Below are positions 34,237 through 41,834 of a stretch of DNA of 64,000 nucleotides, in pieces. Position 1 is the stretch's first letter. Every line of letters starts with the position of its first letter. This DNA is from Paramesorhizobium sp049065735. Lineage in GTDB: Bacteria > Pseudomonadota > Alphaproteobacteria > Rhizobiales > Rhizobiaceae. The position numbers were made by a program, and so were the translations under genes. The notes under the pieces are model-generated. The model did not search any database. It was given only the letters and a program-made list of their open reading frames with translations, and was not told where the DNA came from. The DNA is taken from the NCBI RefSeq assembly GCF_049065735.1, contig NZ_JBAKHD010000001.1, forward strand, positions 62,001 to 126,000. The letters run 5' to 3'.

Positions 34237-35180
34237 ACAGCATGACGATGAAGCAGGATATCAGGCATTTTACCGATCTTTCCGCCGTTTCTGCGCAGGA
34301 GCTGCGGCGCATTCTCGACGATGCCCGCTCCCGCAAGGAGCGTCTCAAGGCGGGCGAAATCGAGAAGCCCTTTGCCGGGAAGGTGCTGGCGATGATTTTC
34401 GACAAGCCCTCGACACGCACCCGCGTCTCCTTCGATGTCGCTATGCGTCAATTGGGCGGCGAGACGATCATGCTGACCGGCTCGGAGATGCAGCTTGGCC
34501 GCAGCGAAACCATCGCCGACACGGCGAAGGTGCTGTCGCGCTATGTCGATATCATCATGATCCGCACCACGGCGCATGACCGGCTGATGGAACTGGCCGA
34601 AAATGCCACCGTTCCCGTCATCAACGGCCTGACCGACGATACGCATCCCTGCCAGATCATGGCCGATGTGCTGACCTATGAAGAGCATCGCGGCCCTGTG
34701 AAAGGGCGCACCTTCGCCTGGACGGGCGACGGCAACAATGTGCTCCACTCGCTGATCGAGGCGTCGGCGCGGTTCGATTTCAACCTGAACATCGCGACTC
34801 CCTCAGGCAGCGAGCCGCAGGGCTCCTATCTCGGCTGGGCCAAGGCCAATGGCGCCCGCATTCTCTCCACCACCGATCCGGTCGAGGCGGTGACAGGCGC
34901 CGATTGCGTCGTCACTGATACCTGGGTCTCGATGGGGCAGGAGGACCGAGCACGCGGCCATAACGTGTTCATGCCCTATCAGGTAAACCAGCGCCTGATG
35001 GACCATGCCAAGCCCGACGCGCTGTTCATGCACTGCCTGCCCGCCCATCGCGGCGAGGAAGTGACCGACGATGTCATCGACGGTCCCAACTCGGTCGTGT
35101 TCGACGAGGCGGAAAACCGTCTCCATGCGCAAAAGGCAATCCTCGCCTGGTGTCTGGAAAGTGCGCGCGCGCATGGTTGA
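34233..35180 (+). CDS. argF: Ornithine carbamoyltransferase
   Basis: Makes citrulline from ornithine and carbamoyl phosphate. It carries the carbamoyl-phosphate motif KPSTRTRVSFD, the DDTHPCQIMADV motif and the ornithine-side MHCLPAHRGEEV motif, in a protein of about 315 residues. The GTG start overlaps the argD stop by four bases; ATG 34242 and ATG 34248 are alternatives. Its last bases overlap the hslO start (35173), giving an argD-argF-hslO operon. Confidence 0.94.
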   Translation: MNSMTMKQDIRHFTDLSAVSAQELRRILDDARSRKERLKAGEIEKPFAGKVLAMIFDKPSTRTRVSFDVAMRQLGGETIMLTGSEMQLGRSETIADTAKVLSRYVDIIMIRTTAHDRLMELAENATVPVINGLTDDTHPCQIMADVLTYEEHRGPVKGRTFAWTGDGNNVLHSLIEASARFDFNLNIATPSGSEPQGSYLGWAKANGARILSTTDPVEAVTGADCVVTDTWVSMGQEDRARGHNVFMPYQVNQRLMDHAKPDALFMHCLPAHRGEEVTDDVIDGPNSVVFDEAENRLHAQKAILAWCLESARAHG

Positions 35181-36192
35181 GATTTACGGCAAGGGCGAAG
35201 CGGGCGGCGCCTCACTGGGTGATTTTCATTTCGCGGGCGACGATGCCGTCGTGCCGTTCCAGGTGGAGGCGCTGGCGGCGCGCGGCCGCACCGTGCAGCT
35301 CGGGCCGATCCTCGATAGCATCCTCGCGCGCCATGCTTACCCGGAGGAGGTGGCGCGGCTTCTGGCGGAAGCCATCGTGTTGACCGTACTGCTCGGCACG
35401 TCGCTGAAATTCGAGGGCAAGTTCATCCTTCAGACCCAGTCGGACGGCCCGGTGGACATGCTGGTGGTGGATTTCCGCACGCCGAAATCGGTCCGCGCCT
35501 ATGCGCGCTTCGACGAGGAGCGGCTGGCGCAGGCGGTCGCCGCGGGCAGGACCGCGCCGGAAGAGCTGCTGGGGCGCGGCACGCTGGCGCTCACCATCGA
35601 CCAGGGCGCCTATATGCAGCGCTATCAGGGCATCGTCGCGCTCGACGGGTCGAGCCTCGAGGACATCGCCCGCGCCTATTTCCGCCAGTCGGAGCAGATC
35701 CCCACCGATATCCGCCTCTCCGTCGCCAAGCTCATCGAGCGCAGGAACGGCAAGGCGGTGGAGCAATGGCGCGCGGGCGGGCTGCTCGTGCAGTTCCTGC
35801 CGGAGTCGGAGCTGCGCATGCGGCAAAAAGACCTGCCCGGCGGTGACGCCCCGCACGGCGCGGATGAGAGCGATGACGGGCAATATGAGGATGACGATTG
35901 GCTTGAGGTGACCTCACTCGTCGGCACCATCGAGAGTTCGGAGCTGACGGACCCGCAGGTCGGCGCGGAGCGCTTGCTCTACCGCCTGTTCCACGAGCGC
36001 GGCGTGCGCGTGTTCGAGCCGGTCCCCGTCATCGACGACTGCTCCTGCTCGCGCGAAAAAATCCGCGGCGTGCTGGAAGGCTTCACCGCGGAGGAAGTCG
36101 AAGACAGCATCGAAGACGGCAAAATCGCAGTCACCTGCGAATTCTGCTCGACGCGATATGAGTTCGATCCGGCTGAATTTGAGAAGAAGTGA
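35173..36192 (+). CDS. hslO: Redox-regulated chaperone Hsp33
   Basis: Hsp33 is a cytosolic holdase activated by oxidation. The core domain (1-230) has the LTVLLGTSLKFEGKF segment, and the C-terminal zinc switch has CXC in DDCSCSREK and CXXC in TCEFCSTRY. An acidic linker (about 232-255, rich in Asp/Glu) is inserted between them and is longer than in enteric Hsp33. Its ATG lies inside argF, overlapping by eight bases. A nested palindrome covers the stop codon. Confidence 0.94.
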   Translation: MVEIYGKGEAGGASLGDFHFAGDDAVVPFQVEALAARGRTVQLGPILDSILARHAYPEEVARLLAEAIVLTVLLGTSLKFEGKFILQTQSDGPVDMLVVDFRTPKSVRAYARFDEERLAQAVAAGRTAPEELLGRGTLALTIDQGAYMQRYQGIVALDGSSLEDIARAYFRQSEQIPTDIRLSVAKLIERRNGKAVEQWRAGGLLVQFLPESELRMRQKDLPGGDAPHGADESDDGQYEDDDWLEVTSLVGTIESSELTDPQVGAERLLYRLFHERGVRVFEPVPVIDDCSCSREKIRGVLEGFTAEEVEDSIEDGKIAVTCEFCSTRYEFDPAEFEKK

Positions 36193-36264
36193 ATGGTGAA
36201 TGGAAGTATGGTTATCGGTAAGCAATAACGATACTTCCGACTATTCACCGTCCACGATTCACTT
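36187..36264. terminator. Nested palindrome between convergent hslO and apaG
   Basis: AAGTGAAT..ATTCACTT, GGTGAAT..ATTCACC and GGAAGTATgGTTAT..ATAACgATACTTCC are nested around one centre near 36220. The structure spans both stop-codon regions and probably acts as a bidirectional terminator. Confidence 0.6.
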
Positions 36265-36656
36265 CAATTCAACGTCCGCCGTTTGTCGGGCAGATCCAGC
36301 GAGAAGGCCGGAATTTCGATTTCGAAATCCTTGCCGCCTTCGCCCTGCATCTGATAGCGCCCGACCATCATCCCTGAGGGCGTGGATAAGGGGCAACCCG
36401 ACGAATATTGATAGGAATCGCCGGGATCGAGCACCGGCTGCTCGCCGACGACGCCCGCGCCGTGGACTTCCTCGACGCGGCCGTTTTCATCCGTGATCCG
36501 CCAATGGCGGGAGCGCAACTGAACGGTTTCCTCCGAATTGTTCGCAATCGTTACCTTATAGCCGAAAACATAACGGTACTCGTCCGGGTCCGACTGCTCC
36601 TCCAGGTAGAATGGTTCCACGACGACTTCGATTTGCCGTGTGATTGCACGATACAT
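36264..36656 (-). CDS. apaG: ApaG (Co2+/Mg2+ efflux protein family)
   Basis: A 130-residue single-domain protein of the ApaG/DUF525 family, with immunoglobulin-like beta fold. Signature segments are EYRYVFGYKVTIANNSEETVQL, RSRHWRITDENG and the VVGEQPVLDPGDSYQYSSG strand pair, written here in short pieces. The family has been linked to divalent-cation sensitivity, but its molecular role is not settled. It lies convergent with hslO and downstream of metZ. Confidence 0.93.
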   Translation of the reverse strand: MYRAITRQIEVVVEPFYLEEQSDPDEYRYVFGYKVTIANNSEETVQLRSRHWRITDENGRVEEVHGAGVVGEQPVLDPGDSYQYSSGCPLSTPSGMMVGRYQMQGEGGKDFEIEIPAFSLDLPDKRRTLN

Positions 36657-36745
36657 TGAAATCTCCCCCGAGCTTTTGCAACCAGGAAGATATTGCCGAG
36701 TTGTAAGCGTTCGTCAACGCTAAAATAACACGCCTTCCGGGTAGC

Positions 36746-37939
36746 TTATCCGGCTGCCTGCAACGCCGCGTCGATATCTTCGAGAAGGTCGTCCACATCC
36801 TCCAGCCCAACGGAAAGCCGCAACATGCCATCGGTGATCCCCGCCTCCGCCCGCGCCTCTTCCGAGAGGTTCTTGTGCGTGGTGGTGGCGGGGTGGGTGA
36901 TGAGGCTCTTGGCGTCGCCGAGATTGTTGGAAAGCAGGATCACTTCGAGCGCATTCTCGAATGCGAAGGCCGCCTTCTTGCCGCCCTTCAAATCGAAGGC
37001 GATCAGCGACGAACCGCCGCTCATCTGCCGGGCGATGATATCCGCCTGCGGGTGATCGGCGCGGCCCGGATAGATGACGCGGGCGACCTGGGTTTGCCCC
37101 GTCAGGAAATCGGCGATCTTGCCCGCGCTGTCCGTCTGCTGGCGCACGCGGATGGGCAGCGTCTCGAGCCCCTTCAAGAGGAGCCAAGAATTGAAGGGGC
37201 TGAGGCCCGGTCCGGTATGGCGGAAATATTCGTGTAAATTTTCGTCGATCCACTGCTTGTCGGAGAGGATCACGCCGCCAAGACACCGGCCCTGGCCGTC
37301 AATATGCTTGGTCGCGGAATAAACGACGATATGCGCGCCCAGTTCCAGCGGCTTCTGGAAAAGAGGCGTGGCGAAGACATTGTCGACGATCAGCTTGGCG
37401 CCTACCGAATTGGCGATCTCGGCAACTTTGGCGATATCGACCACTTCCAGCGTCGGGTTTGTCGGGCTTTCCAGGAACAGCGCGCGGGTATTGGGGCGGA
37501 TAGCCCGCTCCCAGTTTTCGATCCTGGAGCCGTCGATCAGCGTGAAATCGACGCCATATTTCGGCAGCAGGGTTTCGATGACATAGCGGCAGGAGCCGAA
37601 CAGCGCGCGTGCGGCGAGCACATGGTCGCCCGCCCTGACCTGACAGAGAATGGCCGCCGCCACTGCCGCCATGCCGGATGCCGTGGCGCGGGCATCTTCT
37701 GCGCCTTCAAGCGCGCACATGCGCTTTTCGAACATGTCCGTGGTTGGGTTGGCGTAGCGGGAATAGATGAAGCCGGGTTCTTCGCCCTTGAAGCGCGCTT
37801 CCGCCGCCTCCGCCGAGTCATAGACAAAGCCCTGCGTCAGGAAAATCGCCTCGGACGTCTCGCCGAAGCCCGAGCGCAGCGTGCCGCCATGGATGAGCTG
37901 CGTCGCGGGGCGGAAATTGCGGTTGGTCTTGTCAGTCAT
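36746..37939 (-). CDS. metZ: O-succinylhomoserine sulfhydrylase
   Basis: PLP-dependent enzyme of the Cys/Met metabolism family that makes homocysteine from an activated homoserine and sulfide. It has about 397 residues with YSRYANPTTDMFEKR, SGMAAVAAAI and the PLP Lys in VYSATKHIDGQGR. ATG 37939 is chosen because the upstream extension would run into a terminator. A SAM-II riboswitch and an intrinsic terminator stand before the gene, so S-adenosylmethionine should switch off its transcription. Substrate preference between succinyl- and acetylhomoserine cannot be read from the sequence. Confidence 0.93.
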   Translation of the reverse strand: MTDKTNRNFRPATQLIHGGTLRSGFGETSEAIFLTQGFVYDSAEAAEARFKGEEPGFIYSRYANPTTDMFEKRMCALEGAEDARATASGMAAVAAAILCQVRAGDHVLAARALFGSCRYVIETLLPKYGVDFTLIDGSRIENWERAIRPNTRALFLESPTNPTLEVVDIAKVAEIANSVGAKLIVDNVFATPLFQKPLELGAHIVVYSATKHIDGQGRCLGGVILSDKQWIDENLHEYFRHTGPGLSPFNSWLLLKGLETLPIRVRQQTDSAGKIADFLTGQTQVARVIYPGRADHPQADIIARQMSGGSSLIAFDLKGGKKAAFAFENALEVILLSNNLGDAKSLITHPATTTHKNLSEEARAEAGITDGMLRLSVGLEDVDDLLEDIDAALQAAG

Positions 37940-37987
37940 CGGGTCCACCTGCCAAATCTGGCCTCGCAGTATCGGACTGGAGGCCAA

Positions 37988-38022
37988 TAAAAAACCGGCC
38001 TTGCGAAAACGCAAAAGGCCGG
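37988..38022 (-). terminator. Intrinsic terminator downstream of the SAM-II riboswitch
   Basis: On the minus strand CCGGCCTTTTGCG-TTTT-CGCAAGGCCGG is followed by six T. It sits between the riboswitch and the metZ start, the classic position of a transcription-attenuation hairpin. Confidence 0.85.
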
Positions 38023-38033
38023 TGCGGGACCGT

Positions 38034-38092
38034 GGCCTCCTTTAGCGAATTCTTTAACGTGGCTGCAAGCCGGCCGGCCAAATCACCACGGG
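38034..38092 (-). promoter_or_regulatory. SAM-II riboswitch
   Basis: On the minus strand CGTGGTGATTTGGCCGGCC is followed by GGCTTGCAGCCACG and, after about 15 bases, CTAAAGGAGG. These are the conserved stem, loop and pseudoknot strands of the alphaproteobacterial SAM-II (metA/metZ) aptamer as I recall it. A TTGACG-17-TAAAGC promoter (38101-38129) would start the RNA right at the aptamer. Confidence 0.9.
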
Positions 38093-38100
38093 ATAAGGAT

Positions 38101-38129
38101 GCTTTAGTCCTGTTGAAGCCTTGCGTCAA
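38101..38129 (-). promoter_or_regulatory. Promoter of the riboswitch-metZ transcript
   Basis: TTGACG (38129-38124) and TAAAGC (38106-38101) are 17 bases apart on the minus strand. The -10 is poor but the start would fall at the first base of the SAM-II aptamer. Confidence 0.45.
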
Positions 38130-38215
38130 TCGGGCAGGTCGCTAAAGGTTCAAGCAATTAATTGTGCTGCGAAGGTGAGGCAGACGGCGCGGGGCAAGAG
38201 TGTAGTGAGGTGCGT

Positions 38216-39307
38216 ATGACCAAGCGAAACGCAGGGATTTTGGCGGACGCCGATATAGCGGCATTGTTCGAGAGCGGAGCGCTTGCCGCGCCGAGGCCGC
38301 TCGACGCCGACCAGGTCCAGCCGGCAAGCCTTGACCTGAGATTGGGGCACAAGGCCTATCGCGTCCGCGCCTCCTTCATGCCGGGGCCCGGTACGCCCGT
38401 CATGGCCAAGCTGGACCGTTTGAAGCTGCACGAGATCGACCTGACGGCGGGCGCGGTGCTCGAGACCGGATGCGTCTATATCGTGCCGCTGCTGGAGGCG
38501 CTGGCGCTGCCCGCCGGCCTGTCCGCTTCCGCCAACCCCAAAAGCTCGACCGGCCGCCTCGACATCTTCACGCGCGTCATCGCCGATGGCGCGCAGGAGT
38601 TCGACAAGGTTCCCGCCGGCTATAACGGCCCGCTCTATCTCGAAGTCAGCCCGCGCACATTTCCCATCGTCGCACGCACGGGCTCGCGCCTGTCGCAGAT
38701 ACGCTTCCGCAGGGGCCGCGCTCAGCTGGACGAGGCCGAACTGCTTGCGCTCCACACAGCCGAAACGCTGGTCGCGTCCGAGACTCCCAATATCACCGGG
38801 GGCGGCATCGCGCTTTCCATCGATTTGACCGGCGGCAAGGATGGACTTGTCGGCTATCGCGGCAAGCATCACACCGCGGTGGTCGATGTAGACAAGCGCG
38901 CCGCGCATGACGTGCTCGATTTCTGGGAGCCGATCTATGACCGGGGGAGCGGCGAACTAGTGCTCGATCCGGATGAGTTCTACATCCTTGTCTCGCGCGA
39001 GGCGGTGCATGTGCCGCCGCTCTACGCCGCCGAGATGACGCCCTTCGACCCGCTCGTCGGCGAGTTCCGGGTGCACTATGCGGGCTTCTTCGATCCCGGC
39101 TTCGGCCACACCGCCGCCGGCGGCACCGGCAGCCGCGCCGTGCTGGAAGTGCGCAGCCATGAGGTGCCGTTCATCCTCGAGCACGGCCAGATCGTCGGCC
39201 GGCTGGTCTACGAGCATATGCTGGCGCGCCCGAAAGCGCTCTATGGCGCGGATTTGGGCTCGCATTACCAGGCGCAGGGGCTGAAGCTCTCGAAACATTT
39301 TCGGTAA
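38216..39307 (+). CDS. dcd: 2'-deoxycytidine 5'-triphosphate deaminase, double-length
   Basis: Predicted to deaminate dCTP to dUTP for thymidylate synthesis. It has 363 residues, about twice a standard Dcd, because it contains two dUTPase-like beta domains. The opening GILADADIAAL and QPASLDLRLGHKAYRVR match the Dcd family, and SANPKSSTGRLDIFTRV is the triphosphate-binding region. ATG 38216 follows GTGAGG. This tandem form is common in Rhizobiales. Divergent from metZ. Confidence 0.88.
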   Translation: MTKRNAGILADADIAALFESGALAAPRPLDADQVQPASLDLRLGHKAYRVRASFMPGPGTPVMAKLDRLKLHEIDLTAGAVLETGCVYIVPLLEALALPAGLSASANPKSSTGRLDIFTRVIADGAQEFDKVPAGYNGPLYLEVSPRTFPIVARTGSRLSQIRFRRGRAQLDEAELLALHTAETLVASETPNITGGGIALSIDLTGGKDGLVGYRGKHHTAVVDVDKRAAHDVLDFWEPIYDRGSGELVLDPDEFYILVSREAVHVPPLYAAEMTPFDPLVGEFRVHYAGFFDPGFGHTAAGGTGSRAVLEVRSHEVPFILEHGQIVGRLVYEHMLARPKALYGADLGSHYQAQGLKLSKHFR

Positions 39308-39371
39308 GAGTGCGGTTCGCTGCTTGACAAGCACCGCCCTCTGGCGCGATTTAAAAGCGCTACGCTGCGTC

Positions 39372-39445
39372 GCGGGTATGATGTAATGGTAGCCTGTCAG
39401 CTTCCCAAGCTGAACGCGCGGGTTCGATTCCCGCTACCCGCTCCA
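39372..39445 (+). tRNA. tRNA-Gly (anticodon CCC)
   Basis: The acceptor arm GCGGGTA pairs with TACCCGC. The anticodon stem TCAGC/GCTGA carries loop TTCCCAA with anticodon CCC. A GGTTCGATTCC T-arm, discriminator T and encoded CCA (39443-39445) are present. An AT-richer cluster of accessory genes begins immediately downstream, which suggests the tRNA served as an integration site. Confidence 0.93.
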
Positions 39446-39494
39446 GCAGCAGTGTCTTCCACAGTAAGGCGCAGTTCCCGAAGCGTGGCTTGGA

Positions 39495-39977
39495 TCACGC
39501 GGCGTGTTTCGGCCTTCCATTTTGCCGTGGCCGATAATGCGCGTGCATCAATAGCGGGTCTCGCTGGCTGGCGCGCAGCAGCATCTTGACAGCATGGCTA
39601 ATGGGAGCGCCCGCGCGGTAGTTCTTCCAGGTGCGAAGGCTGACGCCCAGAAAATCGGCTGCTTCGTTGTTGGAAAGGCCACACTCTTCCTGCCACCGGC
39701 ATAGATCCTCCGACGTAAAGTCGCGCTGATCTTCTGCGATCTGAAAAAGGTGATAGGCATCAATCGCCAAATCCTCGCCTGCCCATTCCACCGTTGCGCC
39801 ATAGTCCGTAACGGTAGCGGTTTTCCATACATCCGGGGCTTTAAGCGAGGCGAGAAGTTCGCCGCCAGTGGCAACCCAACCGACGAGATTGACCGTGGAA
39901 GCCGGGGCATTTTTCCATTGAATTTCCAGCGTCATGTTCGGCGCAGGCTTTACGCTTTCGATGCGCGGCATGTCCAT
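39495..39977 (-). CDS. DUF2442 protein with C-terminal helix-turn-helix
   Basis: A 160-residue protein. The first 80 residues fit the DUF2442 domain (ending in WAGEDLAIDAYHLFQIAED), and the C-terminal part is an XRE-like HTH (LSNNEAADFLGVSLRTWKNY). ATG 39977 is preferred because AAGGAAA lies six bases upstream. It is directly downstream of a DUF4160 gene on the same strand, a pairing seen in many genomes and suspected to be toxin-antitoxin-like; here the HTH protein would be the DNA-binding antitoxin/regulator. That role is inference. Confidence 0.82.
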   Translation of the reverse strand: MDMPRIESVKPAPNMTLEIQWKNAPASTVNLVGWVATGGELLASLKAPDVWKTATVTDYGATVEWAGEDLAIDAYHLFQIAEDQRDFTSEDLCRWQEECGLSNNEAADFLGVSLRTWKNYRAGAPISHAVKMLLRASQRDPLLMHAHYRPRQNGRPKHAA

Positions 39978-39991
39978 CTTCGTTTCCTTTC

Positions 39992-40234
39992 TCAGGCGAC
40001 GGGAAAGCGGGGATTTGTTCGGCTCCATTCAGCGGCGATCCTCGCCTTATTCTCACGCGCCCATTCAAGGGCGGTATCTTCCACCTTACGGGGCAGTTTG
40101 CCGCGTAGGATTTCCAGCGTGGCAATTTCCACCAGTGCATCTCCATCGGGTGTTAGGATGTGGAAATGAGGCGGCAGGTGATCATTCGCGTACACTCGAA
40201 TGATGATGTTCCCGATTTGAACCAACTTGCCCAT
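39992..40234 (-). CDS. DUF4160 domain protein
   Basis: An 80-residue protein typical of DUF4160: VRVYANDHLPPHFHI-type segment (here IRVYANDHLPPHFHI), then DALVEIATLEIL and a helical tail with AIEWA-like ALEWAREN. Function of the family is unknown, but it commonly sits beside DUF2442 proteins, as here, with 14 bases between the stop and the next start. The His-rich HFH motif could be catalytic or metal-binding. The start has no clear ribosome site. Confidence 0.85.
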   Translation of the reverse strand: MGKLVQIGNIIIRVYANDHLPPHFHILTPDGDALVEIATLEILRGKLPRKVEDTALEWARENKARIAAEWSRTNPRFPVA

Positions 40235-40492
40235 GCGCCGATCATTTTGATGAAATAAATATAGGGCAAATTATGCACCATGTAAAGATGCATACCAAGA
40301 GTTAGCCGCGTGATCCCAGCCGCCCATTTGGACGACCGGTTCATTCCACTCCGTCCAATAAGCGAAAATTAATTAAATATCTAAGCTTAACCAAATATCC
40401 TAATTTAATAAACTTATGGATTGCTCAATTAGAGATTTGGAATTCTAAATACATGCGTTGATTGTTCTATTTTAAGGTTTACAGGGGGAACC
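40235..40492. other. AT-rich intergenic region of the tRNA-Gly island
   Basis: About 260 bases, much more AT-rich than the flanking chromosome, with no supported gene. It holds the promoter region of the DUF4160/DUF2442 pair on one side and of the small gene at 40493 on the other. I see no clear promoter match. Confidence 0.5.
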
Positions 40493-40714
40493 ATGCCTGT
40501 CGGCATAAATGAGGAAGCGAGAATATCTTACACAATCGAAATGCTGCGTGAGCTTTTCCATATGGTGGACAAGGAGCGATTTAAAACCCTGGCTTATATA
40601 ATCTCGATGGCGATCGTCGAGGCCGAGGATGCTTATTGCAAGGAAGTAACGAAGCGAGGCGGGAAGCCTAGCATGAGCGCAAGTGCTCGTCGGGACCAGG
40701 AGAAATGTTCCTGA
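40493..40714 (+). CDS. Small protein of unknown function
   Basis: A 73-residue protein I do not recognise. The middle is a predicted helix with AYIISMAIVEAEDAYCKE and the ends are polar; no membrane segment is convincing. AGGGGGAACC precedes ATG 40493, a good ribosome site, and a strong hairpin at 40726-40752 follows the stop. Codon use and AT-rich upstream DNA differ from the surrounding core genes, suggesting recent acquisition. Confidence 0.65.
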   Translation: MPVGINEEARISYTIEMLRELFHMVDKERFKTLAYIISMAIVEAEDAYCKEVTKRGGKPSMSASARRDQEKCS

Positions 40715-40725
40715 TGCCATAGATA

Positions 40726-40752
40726 AAGACGCCGCTGAAAATGCGGCGTCTT
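40726..40752 (+). terminator. Hairpin terminator after the small gene at 40493
   Basis: AAGACGCCGC, loop TGAAAAT, GCGGCGTCTT form a perfect 10-base stem 12 bases after the stop codon. The T-run is only two bases, so efficiency is uncertain. Confidence 0.6.
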
Positions 40753-40769
40753 CACATATCAAGCTGCCG

Positions 40770-40904
40770 TTAAATAAGGAGTGGCGAAATCGAGTAATGG
40801 CGGGTTTCATATTCTTCGATGAGATCCGCTAACATATCGAAGCGCTCTGCGTCTTCACTACCTGGAGCAGGAGGATGATCGAAATAGCGCGAGGTCATCG
40901 TCAT
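40770..40904 (-). pseudogene. HigA-type antitoxin-like fragment
   Basis: A 44-codon frame whose second half (PGSEDAERFDMLADLIEEYE, then TRHYSI) follows the N-terminal pattern of COG5499/HigA-like antitoxins, where P-G-T/S..L..L..LIEAYE..H-Y-P-I precedes the helix-turn-helix. The frame then ends with LLI and a stop, and no HTH follows in any frame downstream, so this appears truncated. The start is uncertain because the frame stays open upstream to about 40950 without another ATG. It may be a remnant of a toxin-antitoxin locus. Confidence 0.45.
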
Positions 40905-41002
40905 TCTCGATTGTTCGAATGCGCCCCATCCTACCGTCTCCGGGTTTATCTTGCATCACCGAACTTTAACACATATCTCTGCCTGCAAACAGGAGGCACG
41001 AG

Positions 41003-41269
41003 ATGTCCGATAGTGTAAACCGTTTTCTGGGCGATACGCCGGCCCGGGTCATCGTCAAGCTTGTGCTGGTTTCGCTGGTCGTCGGCGTTGTCATGCACGC
41101 ATTCGACTGGTCGCCCTACGATATATTGTGGGCTATCCGCGGCTTCTTCCTGCAATTGTGGAACATGGGCTTCTCGGCCATCGCGGATTTCGTCAATTAC
41201 CTGTTACTGGGCGCTGCGATCGTCATCCCTGCCTTCATTTTGCTCAGGATCGTGAGCTATCGGCGCTGA
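41003..41269 (+). CDS. DUF6460 small membrane protein
   Basis: An 88-residue protein with two hydrophobic helices (IVKLVLVSLVVGVVMHAF and NYLLLGAAIVIPAFILLRIV) around an aromatic amphipathic loop (YDILWAIRGFF). It matches my memory of the short DUF6460 proteins common in Rhizobiales, whose role is unknown. CAGGAGGCACGAG precedes ATG 41003. The CAP-domain gene follows in the same direction after 33 bases and is probably co-transcribed. Confidence 0.78.
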   Translation: MSDSVNRFLGDTPARVIVKLVLVSLVVGVVMHAFDWSPYDILWAIRGFFLQLWNMGFSAIADFVNYLLLGAAIVIPAFILLRIVSYRR

Positions 41270-41302
41270 TCTTTCCAAGGTATTTGGGGCTAGAACAGGA
41301 CG

Positions 41303-41785
41303 ATGACGATCGAGCATTCCGGTTTCGCCGTGAGCCGGCGGAAATTCATGATGGTGATAGGCGCGGCATCGCTTATGGCTGCCGTGCCGCTGGCAAATGA
41401 GGCGGAGGCGGCCGAAGATCCGACCGCGCTTTTCAACGCCATTCGCAAACAGCATGACCTGCCGCCGGTCGCGGTCAATTCCAGGCTCGAGCAGGCCGCG
41501 CTTTATCAAGCGAAGCGCATGGCTAGCTATGATAAGATCGGCCATAGCATCGGCTGGGGCAATGATTTCGTCTCGCGCCTGCGCCAGGCGGGCATTCACG
41601 GTCCGGCGGCGGAAAATGTCGCGGCTGGCCAGCGCAGCACGGCGGCGGTGTTCGACGCATGGATGAAATCGCCCGGCCACCGCAAGAACATGCTCGACCC
41701 GGAATTCCATCACTACGGCCTCGCCTGGGCCACCCCCGCCAGCAAGCCGCGCTATATCTACTGGGCGTTGATGCTGGGGGTTTGA
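41303..41785 (+). CDS. Secreted CAP (SCP/PR1) domain protein with Tat-like signal
   Basis: A 160-residue exported protein. The N-terminus has a twin-arginine motif SRRKFMMV followed by a hydrophobic stretch and a cleavage region near EAEAA. The CAP domain shows the family order GHSIGWG (first His), AENVAAG (Glu) and WMKSPGHRKNMLDPEFHHYG (second His), forming the usual cavity. The family has been tied to cell-wall or lipid interactions, but the function here is unknown. Confidence 0.87.
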   Translation: MTIEHSGFAVSRRKFMMVIGAASLMAAVPLANEAEAAEDPTALFNAIRKQHDLPPVAVNSRLEQAALYQAKRMASYDKIGHSIGWGNDFVSRLRQAGIHGPAAENVAAGQRSTAAVFDAWMKSPGHRKNMLDPEFHHYGLAWATPASKPRYIYWALMLGV

Positions 41786-41834
41786 TGCAAGCCGCAACGC
41801 TTCAAAAGCCTCATGGGCACGGAACGCCGTCTCC

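Noticed and set aside
40472..40810. A 112-codon minus-strand frame across the small gene at 40493
   Set aside because: It overlaps the small gene with a good ribosome site and a terminator hairpin, and has no recognisable features of its own.
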